Source: Colwellia sp. C2M11 (lineage in GTDB: Bacteria; Pseudomonadota; Gammaproteobacteria; Enterobacterales; Alteromonadaceae). Taken from it: a DNA stretch of 64,000 nt. Position 1 is the stretch's first letter, and each line of letters starts with the position of its first letter. Location of the stretch: assembly GCF_018860915.1 (NCBI RefSeq), contig NZ_JAHKQD010000017.1, forward strand, positions 1 to 64,000, in the 5' to 3' direction. Both the position numbers and the translations under genes were made by a program. Positions 1-8,694 of this stretch are shown here, piece after piece. The notes below the pieces were generated by a model. It was given only the letters and a program-made list of their open reading frames with translations, made no database searches and was not told the origin of the DNA.

Positions 1-217
1 GCACTATTAAGGCGTTATTTATCGTTCATATTTTACTTTTAAGCTGTATACTCCGCTTAGTTTAATATTAATGACAATAAATTAATTAATATTGTGACTT
101 TTACGTTTATTGTTCGTTATACCCCTAGAAAGTAAATTTTTTATTCCTCTTACTTTTTCAGTTTACATTAAAGTTCACACTAAATTTTATCAAATCAGAT
201 AGATAACAAGGAAAGAA

Positions 218-409
218 ATGAAAAAAATGAGTTTACGAACGCGTCAGTTTATTAATGATAATATAAAAATTAATGCTGCAGCCTCTTCTTATCCACAACG
301 AATTGTAGCTCCTGGCGCTGTTAACAACATAATTAAAGCAACTGAGCCTACTTTAAATAGCCAATCACCAACCTTAAATCACTCCAGACGCCTGAAGATT
401 GATAAGTAA
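218..409 (+). CDS. Small hypothetical protein (63 aa)
   Basis: I do not recognise this family. The 63-residue product is basic and polar, starts MKKMSLRTRQFINDN, and has no signal peptide or membrane segment. Two things support a real gene. An AAGGA Shine-Dalgarno lies at normal spacing before the ATG, and a very strong intrinsic terminator follows about 75 bp after the stop. It stands alone, with an A/T-rich 217-bp leader upstream in which I see no other gene, and it faces the ECF sigma gene. A small exported-peptide or regulatory role cannot be judged from sequence. Confidence 0.5.
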   Translation: MKKMSLRTRQFINDNIKINAAASSYPQRIVAPGAVNNIIKATEPTLNSQSPTLNHSRRLKIDK

Positions 410-483
410 AAATTGTCTCTGTGTTGTTTGCCAAAACCTTATAAATTGTTAAATTCAAATTAGTTCAAATATAGGTTTTGGCT

Positions 484-514
484 ATACCTTTATTATGGTA
501 ATAAAGGTATTTTT
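484..514 (+). terminator. Rho-independent terminator after the 63-aa gene
   Basis: A perfect 12-bp stem (ATACCTTTATTA / TAATAAAGGTAT) with a TGG loop is followed directly by TTTT on the plus strand. It sits between the small plus-strand gene and the convergent ECF sigma gene. The T-run is only on the plus side, so it mainly serves the small gene. Confidence 0.85.
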
Positions 515-544
515 GACGTATATGAAAAACTCAAAGATATGCTA

Positions 545-1075
545 TTACCTTAACTTCCCTTTCAAAAATTCGATAATCCTTTTATGTCGCATTTTTATAG
601 CAGATAACTTTAAATTACAGATATCTGCTATTTCTTGAAACTCTAATTCAGTACGATAACGCAATAACATTATATTACGATCTTCAAATGATAAGTTTTT
701 CATTAAGGCCGATAGTACCGCAGGTAAATCTTCATAATCATTATTCTCTACGACTAAATTATCCAGGTACTCATCATCGTTGATCATGGCATCCCAACGG
801 CGGTCTCTTATTTTATTAATACATTCATTGTGTGCAATTTTAAATAACCATGCTTTAAAAGACCCAACCCACTTAAAGCTTTTCAAGTGAGTTAGAGCCT
901 TAATAATTGTTTCTTGCACAACATCTTCTGCATCAGACAGGTTGTTCAGCAGTTTCGCACAATATCCTTTTAAAACAGGCAAATATGGTGTGATTAATTG
1001 CTGAAACAGACGCGTATCGTAAGGCAGACTTTCTTGCACTAAAGCAACAAGCTGGCGTTCGGTAAGGGTACTCAA
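545..1075 (-). CDS. RNA polymerase ECF-type sigma factor
   Basis: This is a 176-residue sigma-70 family protein of ECF size. Region 2 spans about residues 20-90 and contains DAEDVVQETIIKAL and a WLFKIAHN segment, the usual core-binding and -10 recognition signature. Region 4 spans about 115-172 and carries the helix-turn-helix EFQEIADICNLKLSAIKMRH. The frame has no ATG before the middle of the protein, so a TTG start is required; an AGG lies upstream within the end of the preceding gene. It is 16 bp downstream of the MscS-like gene on the same strand, so co-transcription is likely. No anti-sigma factor is adjacent. Its target promoters are unknown. Confidence 0.9.
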   Translation of the reverse strand: MSTLTERQLVALVQESLPYDTRLFQQLITPYLPVLKGYCAKLLNNLSDAEDVVQETIIKALTHLKSFKWVGSFKAWLFKIAHNECINKIRDRRWDAMINDDEYLDNLVVENNDYEDLPAVLSALMKNLSFEDRNIMLLRYRTELEFQEIADICNLKLSAIKMRHKRIIEFLKGKLR

Positions 1076-1091
1076 AAGTTAAAAAACCTAA

Positions 1092-1919
1092 TTATTGTTT
1101 AGTAACTTTATTCGCTAATAAAAAGGTATTAGGCACTGTTGTTATCGATTCATTTTCACCCATAACTTTACTTGCGACACTACCAATAGAAGCTAACGTT
1201 CCTTTGATATCTTTTACTTCAATGTTATCGCCTACTTGATACATTTCTCGTAAATAAACTCCGGCTACAATTTCTTGTGCCATTGACTTGGTTCCTATTC
1301 CTAAAGAAATAGCGGCAGCCAAACCAACACTAGCAATAACAACGGTCATAATGTTGTTAAGCAGAGATACATCAATATCAAGTTGAGTGATTGATAACGA
1401 AATAGTGATAACAATAATAATACCACGACATACTTCAGCAACAGAGCGGCCATAATCAACACCTGTATTCTTAGCTGCTATTTTTACACCATTGAAAACG
1501 ATCTGCGCAACAAAAAAGCCACAAGATAATACGGCGAGTGAAGCAAGTAACTTAGGTAAGAATAAAACTAATGTATCGATTAAACCTGAAAGTACTGTTA
1601 AACCAACAATATCTAATGCCGCTAATAAAAATATTAACAAGAAAAATATTGAAATAAGACTAGAAACAATTTGGCTACCAGTAACCGTTACTTCCATTTT
1701 TTTCAATAAAGCATCTAAACCAAGTTTATCTAAAAAGGTATTAAAGCCAATTTTGATTAATGTTTTATTTAAAAAACGTTTAATCATTGAAGAAATCATC
1801 CAACCAACCAGTAAAAAAACAATGGCAACAATTAGGTCTGGTATAAAGGTGACAACTTTATGCCAAATAACCATAAAACCGGTATATGCTTTATCTGTAA
1901 TGTTTTCAGTATCCATCAT
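1092..1919 (-). CDS. MscS-family mechanosensitive ion channel
   Basis: This 275-residue inner-membrane protein has about five hydrophobic segments (roughly residues 20-42, 80-105, 112-140, 165-185 and 190-208). They are followed by a short beta domain with the MscS-type sequence around GDNIEV and TVPN near the C-terminus. The repeated N-terminal helices resemble the conserved-TM-helix subgroup of MscS-like proteins. The cytoplasmic part is short: it ends soon after the beta domain and lacks the vestibule of E. coli MscS. The start codon overlaps the stop of the upstream 93-aa gene (ATGA), and the ECF sigma gene follows 16 bp downstream. Osmotic or ion gating is inferred from family only. Confidence 0.85.
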   Translation of the reverse strand: MMDTENITDKAYTGFMVIWHKVVTFIPDLIVAIVFLLVGWMISSMIKRFLNKTLIKIGFNTFLDKLGLDALLKKMEVTVTGSQIVSSLISIFFLLIFLLAALDIVGLTVLSGLIDTLVLFLPKLLASLAVLSCGFFVAQIVFNGVKIAAKNTGVDYGRSVAEVCRGIIIVITISLSITQLDIDVSLLNNIMTVVIASVGLAAAISLGIGTKSMAQEIVAGVYLREMYQVGDNIEVKDIKGTLASIGSVASKVMGENESITTVPNTFLLANKVTKQ

Positions 1920-2197
1920 TTGTTCTCATCATTTATCGTGTTAGTGTTTATCGTCTTTGGATTTGCTGCTACTTTCTTAAATATTGGCTTTAGTATTTTC
2001 ATAAATATGCTAACAAAAACTATCCAAATAGAAGCCATACCCAATGTAATCAGGTCTTTAGAGCCTTGCTGGTTATTCATAGTTACTGTGGCGCGCTTAA
2101 ATAGCTCATCATCTGAAGTATTAAAGGCAAATTCACTATCACGCTTAAGCTCTAATGCTATATTCTTTTCTATATTTTTCATCTTTTCCTCTAGCAA
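1916..2197 (-). CDS. Small single-pass membrane protein
   Basis: This 93-residue protein is of unknown family. The N-terminal half is charged and hydrophilic. One membrane helix lies at about residues 50-72 (LITLGMASIWIVFVSIFMKIL), and the C-terminal tail is basic and Asn/Thr-rich. Its stop codon overlaps the start of the MscS-like gene by 4 bp, so the two are translationally coupled, which suggests an accessory or modulatory partner of the channel. The gene heads the three-gene operon that ends with the ECF sigma factor. Confidence 0.7.
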   Translation of the reverse strand: MLEEKMKNIEKNIALELKRDSEFAFNTSDDELFKRATVTMNNQQGSKDLITLGMASIWIVFVSIFMKILKPIFKKVAANPKTINTNTINDENK

Positions 2198-2459
2198 TAA
2201 TTTTTATCGCTTTACCTTATAACGATTGAGTCGCTCAAAAGTCACATTTAAATTTATATATGTTTAATTTTTATCCTTGTATACCTATCTATTACTGATT
2301 AAACCAGTGCATTCTACTTTATTTAAGTAATTTTTTATTACCTAAACATAAATAAAATTTTGTGACTTTCTAAAGTTCTATCCGTTATAGCTCGGTATGT
2401 CGGTTTTATTAAACGATAACTACTAACACGCCCTTTAACACTTTCGACTAAGATGACTC
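2198..2459. other. A/T-rich divergent intergenic region
   Basis: This 262-bp spacer separates the membrane-protein/MscS/sigma operon (leftward) from the 185-aa gene (rightward). It must hold both promoters. I see no convincing -35/-10 pair, inverted repeat or coding potential in it. Confidence 0.4.
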
Positions 2460-3017
2460 ATGAATAACATTAATATCAACACCCAAAATCAACAGGGAAA
2501 TGTTTCAATTAAGACTATTTCTAAAGATAATTATGAAGAGAATGGAGGCTTACTAGCGCCGGAACAGTGGGAAAAAAGAAACAGTAATATACTCCCCCCT
2601 TATTGGTCTGATGATTATGCTTTTGCTCTGCACAAGGGATACCAGCAATATTTATTAAAAAACAAAGAATATATTGAACAGTCTTCTTATGAGCTGTTAC
2701 TTAATGATACTGAAACACAACAAGAAACATCATTTACTAGAATATTTGTTACTTTTCAAAAAAAAATGGATCGAGGTAATTTACAGCTGGTATTAAAAAC
2801 ACATCAGACAGATGAAATTACGTTATGTGACATAATAGATCTTGAAGAACAACTTACTAATTCCAAGCGTATTATTAATCAACAAGTTGATTTTGCTCGT
2901 GCCTTACATGCAAAAATACCTGACTTTTGTATTGCGCATGGTCAGCAGCTTTTATTGCGTATTACAGGAGGATTTCTCCTTAAAGACAACATCCTTGTTT
3001 GTTCTAAATCACTATAA
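2460..3017 (+). CDS. Hypothetical protein (185 aa)
   Basis: The family is not recognised. The 185-residue product is cytoplasmic in character, with no signal peptide or membrane helix. It has an Asn-rich N-terminus (MNNININTQNQQGN), then a segment with paired aromatics (PPYWSDDYAFALHKGYQQYLL) and an amphipathic helical C-terminal half. A Shine-Dalgarno is not obvious before the ATG. It is monocistronic and convergent with the quinone-oxidoreductase gene. Codon usage looks like that of its neighbours. Confidence 0.6.
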   Translation: MNNININTQNQQGNVSIKTISKDNYEENGGLLAPEQWEKRNSNILPPYWSDDYAFALHKGYQQYLLKNKEYIEQSSYELLLNDTETQQETSFTRIFVTFQKKMDRGNLQLVLKTHQTDEITLCDIIDLEEQLTNSKRIINQQVDFARALHAKIPDFCIAHGQQLLLRITGGFLLKDNILVCSKSL

Positions 3018-3083
3018 ACGCCACTTTTAAACTAACTCTACCTTTACTTAATTAGATGCTTAATATGTTGTTAAGCTGAATAT

Positions 3084-4109
3084 CTACCCTACTTTTATCA
3101 CTTGTTTCCCCGTAAAACCGCCATTAATTTGTGTATGTAATGCGTAAGAAACATCTTTTGCAGAAAAATTCACTAAGGTGACTTCAGGTGTATGAACACT
3201 ATTTTTTGCCACAGCATCAAGTAATTCATTACTCATAAACCCCATTTTTTGCTGAGCACATAAACTATTGCTTAACCATGCCCCTGCTAAAGAAATAATA
3301 CCAATATTTGGTGCTTTCCTGAACATAAGTGCAGGCTCTAAAAATGGTAAGGGTTTCAAACAAGCAATACGACCACAAAAGCGCATAAGTTCGATGTTAC
3401 GAGCGGTAAATTCCCCACCAAGTGAATCAAGCACAGCATCAAAACCTTCGGGTCCTATCTCTGAACTTATTTTCTGATGTAGCTTGTCATCCTGTGAATC
3501 AAAAACAAAATCAGCCCCTAATTGCTTTACTAATTTATGATTACGTTTAGCTGCTGTTGTAAAGACATCAGCCCCTAAGCTTTTAGCAAATTGAATCGCA
3601 AATTGCCCTACACTGCTAGCACCTGCATCAATAAATATTACTTCACCTTGTGTAACTTGTAACTTTTTCATGGCGATTAAAGCCGCCATTCCTGAGCATG
3701 GTAATGTTGCGGCATCACTACCGCTAATATTATTGGGAACAACTGAAACAGCGAAATTAGGTACGGTAGCATAATCACTTAATATACCTTGTTTTTCTAT
3801 ATTGGCGTGCCACATAACACGGTCGCCAACATTAGGAAATAAGCCTTTCTTGGCTTCTACAACAGTGCCTACAGCGTCAAACCCTATAGTATGAGGGTAT
3901 TGCCAATCACAAAAACCAGTTTTAACTAATTCTGCATCAATAGGATTCAAACCTACATATTCCACTTTAACTAACAGCTCTTGTTCACCGCGTATTGGAA
4001 GTGGAATTTGAACCTCAGATAAAGTTAATTCATCATTAGGTTTAACAAGTACAATTGCTCGCATCGATTTAGGTAGGTCAATTATGTTTATTTCGTTGCT
4101 ATTTAACAT
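3084..4109 (-). CDS. Zinc-type alcohol dehydrogenase / quinone oxidoreductase family protein (MDR)
   Basis: This is a medium-chain dehydrogenase/reductase, about 341 residues from this start. It has the N-terminal GroES-like domain (GFDAVGTVVE, GDRVMWH) and a Rossmann fold with IDAGASSVGQFAIQFAKSLGA. Structural-zinc cysteines are absent, as in NADPH:quinone reductase-like and zinc-independent members, so NAD(P)H-dependent reduction of an enone, quinone or aldehyde is the likely chemistry. The frame is open further upstream (to 4151), but that would overlap the outer-membrane-factor gene by about 28 bp; the ATG at 4109, or a later MRAIV start at about 4064, fits better. It lies 14 bp after the RND efflux operon and may be its last gene. 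Confidence 0.85.
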   Translation of the reverse strand: MLNSNEINIIDLPKSMRAIVLVKPNDELTLSEVQIPLPIRGEQELLVKVEYVGLNPIDAELVKTGFCDWQYPHTIGFDAVGTVVEAKKGLFPNVGDRVMWHANIEKQGILSDYATVPNFAVSVVPNNISGSDAATLPCSGMAALIAMKKLQVTQGEVIFIDAGASSVGQFAIQFAKSLGADVFTTAAKRNHKLVKQLGADFVFDSQDDKLHQKISSEIGPEGFDAVLDSLGGEFTARNIELMRFCGRIACLKPLPFLEPALMFRKAPNIGIISLAGAWLSNSLCAQQKMGFMSNELLDAVAKNSVHTPEVTLVNFSAKDVSYALHTQINGGFTGKQVIKVG

Positions 4110-4123
4110 GAAACACTCAAATA

Positions 4124-5539
4124 TTATAAGGTCTTTAAACCATAACTCCATCGACCATTAAACGCTTGGTAAGCCTTTACTTTCGCTAATGATGAAGTGA
4201 TCTTGGCATTAACTGCATTATCTTCTGCTATTAAAACATCTTGCCGCGCATCTAACAACGCTAAGTATGGAATTTGTCCTTCTTGATACATCGCATTAGC
4301 TTGCAAAAATGCTTTATTGGCAAAGCTATAACGCTGATCGGCATACCCTTTTTGTGCAATACTTTTTGATAGTAAACGTAATGAAAGTTCACTGTCATTA
4401 AGTGCGCCCAATACTACTTTTTGGTATTCATTATAGGCGGCTTTACTCAAGTATTGTTGTGCATCACGTTGCGCTAATAATGCAGGATAGCTTAATAATG
4501 ACCATTCGATTTGTGGTAAAATTTGCCATTGTTGCTGTGTATTACTTAACGTATTAGTACCAAGACTTACAATACCCACAAAGGCGTCTAAACTAACATC
4601 AGGTAACAATGCTTTACTTGCTACAACACTTAGCGAATTAGTTTGGCTAAACTCATATAACGCTCTACTAATATCAGGACGTAAGGCGATAGCCTTATTA
4701 GGTTCAGCTAAAGCCACAGTAAAAAGTGTATCTAAAATAGTTTGCTCGTCTTCTAGTATAATATCACCACTAAAACGCCCTGTTAGCATAGCTAAAGTTG
4801 ATAAATCTCGATATTGCGCATAGCTTACATCAGGTAATAACGCCTGTTGTTGACTAAGTTGCGCATGTGTACGATTTAAATCAAGCTCACTTGCAATCCC
4901 TTCTTGCACGCGCGCTTCAAGTACATCAATACTTTGCTCTAGAGCAGTAATCTGTAAATTAAGAATTTTTTCCTTCTGTTTATTACCTTGATAGCTGATA
5001 TAACCGGTGACTACGGCAGATACTACTTCAATTCGTAATGCTCTTAACTGTTCAGCTTGACTCATAGCTGACGCATTAGCCGCGTCAACCAATGCAGTGA
5101 TTCGACCGAATAAATCAAGTTGCCAATTTAACTCTAAATTAGCTGATGATTGACGAGTAACATCATCAGCTAAACCTGTACGTTGAGCACCAAGATTCAC
5201 GCCACCTTGTGGAAGGTACTCAGCTTTTTGCGCACCTAATTTTGCCAGCGCACTTTTCATTTGTAATTGACTGGTCTTCAAATCGTAATTACTGGCTAAC
5301 GCATCGTTAACCAGTTTATTAAGCTGAGCTGAATGCAATTGTTGCCACCAGTTTATTTCATCTTCACTGGCTAAATGCGCTGCAACATTTGTTTCTGCAA
5401 CAAAAGCTTCCATTGATTGCCGATAGTTTTGTTCTTCCACTTTACTAGCACAACCAGACAACACAGGGGTAATTAAAATAACACTAACAGCTAACTTATG
5501 GGCTAATTTGCACCTAAGCTTATTTGTTAAGTTAATCAT
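4124..5539 (-). CDS. RND efflux outer-membrane factor lipoprotein (OprM/NodT type)
   Basis: This 471-residue TolC-family protein has a lipoprotein signal peptide ending VLSGC (lipidated Cys at about residue 30), then two OEP-type repeats rich in long Ala/Gln/Leu helices, as in OprM and other RND outer-membrane channels. It would form the trimeric outer-membrane duct of the tripartite pump. Its start overlaps the stop of the RND permease gene by 4 bp (ATGA), so translation is coupled. The order adaptor-permease-channel is the standard mexAB-oprM arrangement. Confidence 0.93.
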   Translation of the reverse strand: MINLTNKLRCKLAHKLAVSVILITPVLSGCASKVEEQNYRQSMEAFVAETNVAAHLASEDEINWWQQLHSAQLNKLVNDALASNYDLKTSQLQMKSALAKLGAQKAEYLPQGGVNLGAQRTGLADDVTRQSSANLELNWQLDLFGRITALVDAANASAMSQAEQLRALRIEVVSAVVTGYISYQGNKQKEKILNLQITALEQSIDVLEARVQEGIASELDLNRTHAQLSQQQALLPDVSYAQYRDLSTLAMLTGRFSGDIILEDEQTILDTLFTVALAEPNKAIALRPDISRALYEFSQTNSLSVVASKALLPDVSLDAFVGIVSLGTNTLSNTQQQWQILPQIEWSLLSYPALLAQRDAQQYLSKAAYNEYQKVVLGALNDSELSLRLLSKSIAQKGYADQRYSFANKAFLQANAMYQEGQIPYLALLDARQDVLIAEDNAVNAKITSSLAKVKAYQAFNGRWSYGLKTL

Positions 5540-8500
5540 GACTCCCCCTTTCCTGTTCTTTGTTTAGGTGCCGTCAGTAAAATATAAAATACCGGAGTAA
5601 ATAATAAACCAAATACCGTTACTCCTATCATGCCTGAAAATACAGCATTCCCCATCGCATGTCTCATTTCAGCGCCAGCGCCTGTCGCTAACACTAATGG
5701 CACAACACCGGCGGTAAATGCAATGGAAGTCATTAATATTGGACGTAAACGTAATCGGCACGATTCAATAATTGCGTCGAAGTGAGATAAGCCTTGTTCA
5801 TGCTGATCTTTAGCAAATTCCACCATCAAAATCGCATTTTTAGAGGCTAGCGCGACCAGTACAATTAATGCAATTTGAGTAAATATATTATTGTCTGATC
5901 CTACTAACCAAACACCTAACAACGCTGAAAAGATAGTCATAGGTACAATTAATATAATCGCTAATGGTAAACGTAAACTCTCATATTGCGCAGCTAATAC
6001 CATGAAAACGAGCAGTACCACTAAAGGGAATACATATACCATAGTATTACCAGCCAATATTTGTTGGTACGTTACCTCGGTCCATTCATACGTAATGTCT
6101 TTTGGTAGTACTTCTGCTAAAACTTTCTCTATCGCTGCTTGCGCTTGATCTGAACTATAACCAGGTGCAGGGCTACCATTTAATTCAGCACTTGGATAAC
6201 CATTGTAGTGCATAACACGATCAGGTCCGGTGGTTGGCGTAACCGTTAATATTGAACCTAATGGCACCATATTACCTTGGCGATTACGTACTTTTAAGTT
6301 AAGGATTTGCTCAGGTACTTGACGAAATTCAGCTTCAGCTTGTGCTTTCACTTGATAAGTACGACCAAACATATTGAAATCATTAATATAAACAGAGCCT
6401 AAGTATATTTGCAATGCATCAAAGACTTCATCTAACGGTATTCCTTGAATTAACGCTTGTTCACGGTCAATTTCAATATCCATTTGTGGAACTTGAACTC
6501 GAAAGCTCGAAAACAGCCCCATTAAGGCAGGGTCTTGTCTTGCTTTGTTAATCACACTTTGTAAACTGTTAAATAATACTTCAAAACCTTTGTTGCCACG
6601 GTCTTCAATTTGTAATTTAAAGCCACCCGTTGTTCCTAAACCACGAATTGGTGGTGGTGGGAATACCGCAACAAACGCTTTATCTATTGCCATAAATTTT
6701 TGATTTAACTGTGCAGCAATCGCCATAGCCGATTGACTAGGGTCTGTACGCATATCAAAAGACTCTAATGGCATAAATACAATGGCACTATTGGGACTAT
6801 TGGTAAAACCATTTATTGATAAACCAGGGAAAGCAGCCGTATTAGCAACACCTGACACTTGTAGTGCAATCGCTTCCATTTCTTTTACAACAGCTTCTGT
6901 ACGGTCAAGACTTGCGGCATCAGGTAACTGTGCAATGCCCACTAAATACTGTTTATCTTGTGCAGGAATAAAACCACCCGGCACTGTATTGAATAACTGC
7001 ACAGTGCCACCAACTAGAATAATATAACCGGCAATCGCAATAACGCTCATACGCATTAATTTTTTAACTATCTTTTGATATCGTTTACTCGCACGATCAA
7101 AAAGGCGATTAAAAGGAGCAAATAACCAAGCACCAAACAGTTTATTTAATATTCGCGTTAACCTGTCTGGTTTGCTGTCATGTGACTTTAACAATATAGC
7201 GGCTAATGCTGGCGATAACGTTAATGAATTAAAGGCGGAAATGATCGTTGATATAGTAATAGTTAACGCAAATTGTTTATAAAACTGACCTGATACTCCA
7301 CTAATAAAGGCTGTGGGAATGAATACAGCACTAAGCACTAAAGCAATGGCAATAATAGGCCCTGTTACTTCGGTCATTGCAACTTTTGTCGCTTCCAACG
7401 GAGATAAACCTGTTTCAATATTACGTTCAACGTTTTCAACAACGACAATGGCATCATCCACCACAATCCCTATGGCGAGTACTAAACCGAATAAAGATAA
7501 GGTATTGATAGAAACACCAAGCCAATGCATCACAGCAAAAGTACCTATTAATGAAACAGGTACTGCAATTAATGGAATAATTGACGCACGCCATGTTTGT
7601 AAAAAGAGTATCACTACAATCACAACAAGCACTATCGCTTCAATTAACGTTGTAATAACCGCATCGATAGAGTCACGTACAAAAATAGTTGGATCATAAA
7701 CAATATCGTATTCAACCCCCGCAGGGAAATCTTGAGATAAGCGCGCCATGGTTTCACGTACTTGATCTGACAATTCAATGGCATTAGAGCCTGGACGTTG
7801 GAATACTGGGATAGCAAGTGCAGGTTGACTATCTAACATAGCGCGCAAAGAATAAGAGTCTTGTCCTAATTCAACACGTGCTACATCTTGTAAGCGTGTA
7901 ACTTGACCTTCATCGCCTACCTTAATGATCACTTGTTCAAATTCTTCAACGTTATCAAGCCGCCCTTTAACATTCAATAATATTTGAAATTGGCTATCAT
8001 TAGCAGAAGGTTGAGAGCCTAAGCTACCCGCTGCAACTTGCTGGTTTTGTGAGCGTAACGCACTGATAACGTCTGATGCAGTTATTTGACGCGAAGCTAA
8101 AGCATCAGGATTAAGCCATACGCGCATTGAAAATTGACCACCACCAAATAATCTAACATCACCAACACCCGCTAAACGGGCAATTTGGTCTTTAATATAA
8201 AGATCTGCATAGTTAGACAAATAGGCCGTGTCGTGAGTTTTCTCTGGTGAGAATAGATGCACAACCATGGTTAAATCAGGTGTCGATTTTTCAGCAACAA
8301 CACCTAGTCGTTGAACTTCTTCTGGCAAACGAGATAATGCACTATTAACACTATTTTGTACTTGTACTTGAGCTCTATCAAGATCAGTACCCAGTGCAAA
8401 GGTTACGGTTAAACTCATTCGGCCATCACTTGTCGCTTGAGATGACATGTACAACATGTTCTCAATACCATTTATTTCTTGCTCAAGTGGCGTTGCAACA

Positions 8501-8685
8501 GTTTGCGCAATAACTGACGGATTAGCACCAGGGTAACTTGCTGTAACAACAACCGTTGGTGGCACTACTCCAGGATATTCACTAACAGGTAATTGAAAAA
8601 GCGAAATACTGCCAGCAATTAGAATTAACATCGACAAGACCGCTGCGAAAATAGGTCTTTGTATAAAAAAGTGGGAAAATTTCAT
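5536..8685 (-). CDS. RND multidrug efflux permease (HAE-1, AcrB/MexB-like)
   Basis: This 1049-residue inner-membrane transporter has the full AcrB layout: TM1 (residues ~10-28), a large periplasmic loop, TM2-6, a second loop and TM8-12. Visible hallmarks are the proton-relay motif GIVVDDAIVVVENVERN in TM4, PVSEYPGVVPP near the N-terminus, and FTAGVVPLVLATGAGAEMRHAMGNAVFSGM in the C-terminal half. The length matches the family. It lies 9 bp after the adaptor gene and overlaps the channel gene by 4 bp. Proton-driven export of drugs, dyes or bile-like compounds is expected; the substrate cannot be predicted. Confidence 0.96.
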   Translation of the reverse strand: MKFSHFFIQRPIFAAVLSMLILIAGSISLFQLPVSEYPGVVPPTVVVTASYPGANPSVIAQTVATPLEQEINGIENMLYMSSQATSDGRMSLTVTFALGTDLDRAQVQVQNSVNSALSRLPEEVQRLGVVAEKSTPDLTMVVHLFSPEKTHDTAYLSNYADLYIKDQIARLAGVGDVRLFGGGQFSMRVWLNPDALASRQITASDVISALRSQNQQVAAGSLGSQPSANDSQFQILLNVKGRLDNVEEFEQVIIKVGDEGQVTRLQDVARVELGQDSYSLRAMLDSQPALAIPVFQRPGSNAIELSDQVRETMARLSQDFPAGVEYDIVYDPTIFVRDSIDAVITTLIEAIVLVVIVVILFLQTWRASIIPLIAVPVSLIGTFAVMHWLGVSINTLSLFGLVLAIGIVVDDAIVVVENVERNIETGLSPLEATKVAMTEVTGPIIAIALVLSAVFIPTAFISGVSGQFYKQFALTITISTIISAFNSLTLSPALAAILLKSHDSKPDRLTRILNKLFGAWLFAPFNRLFDRASKRYQKIVKKLMRMSVIAIAGYIILVGGTVQLFNTVPGGFIPAQDKQYLVGIAQLPDAASLDRTEAVVKEMEAIALQVSGVANTAAFPGLSINGFTNSPNSAIVFMPLESFDMRTDPSQSAMAIAAQLNQKFMAIDKAFVAVFPPPPIRGLGTTGGFKLQIEDRGNKGFEVLFNSLQSVINKARQDPALMGLFSSFRVQVPQMDIEIDREQALIQGIPLDEVFDALQIYLGSVYINDFNMFGRTYQVKAQAEAEFRQVPEQILNLKVRNRQGNMVPLGSILTVTPTTGPDRVMHYNGYPSAELNGSPAPGYSSDQAQAAIEKVLAEVLPKDITYEWTEVTYQQILAGNTMVYVFPLVVLLVFMVLAAQYESLRLPLAIILIVPMTIFSALLGVWLVGSDNNIFTQIALIVLVALASKNAILMVEFAKDQHEQGLSHFDAIIESCRLRLRPILMTSIAFTAGVVPLVLATGAGAEMRHAMGNAVFSGMIGVTVFGLLFTPVFYILLTAPKQRTGKGES

Positions 8686-8694
8686 TGCTAATTC

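Noticed and set aside
3058..3076. GCTTAA-N7-TTAAGC between convergent genes as a terminator.
   Set aside because: A 6-bp stem without a T-run on either strand is too weak to call.
5891..7699. Plus-strand open frames within the RND permease gene.
   Set aside because: They are antisense shadows of a strongly conserved gene and have no ribosome sites.
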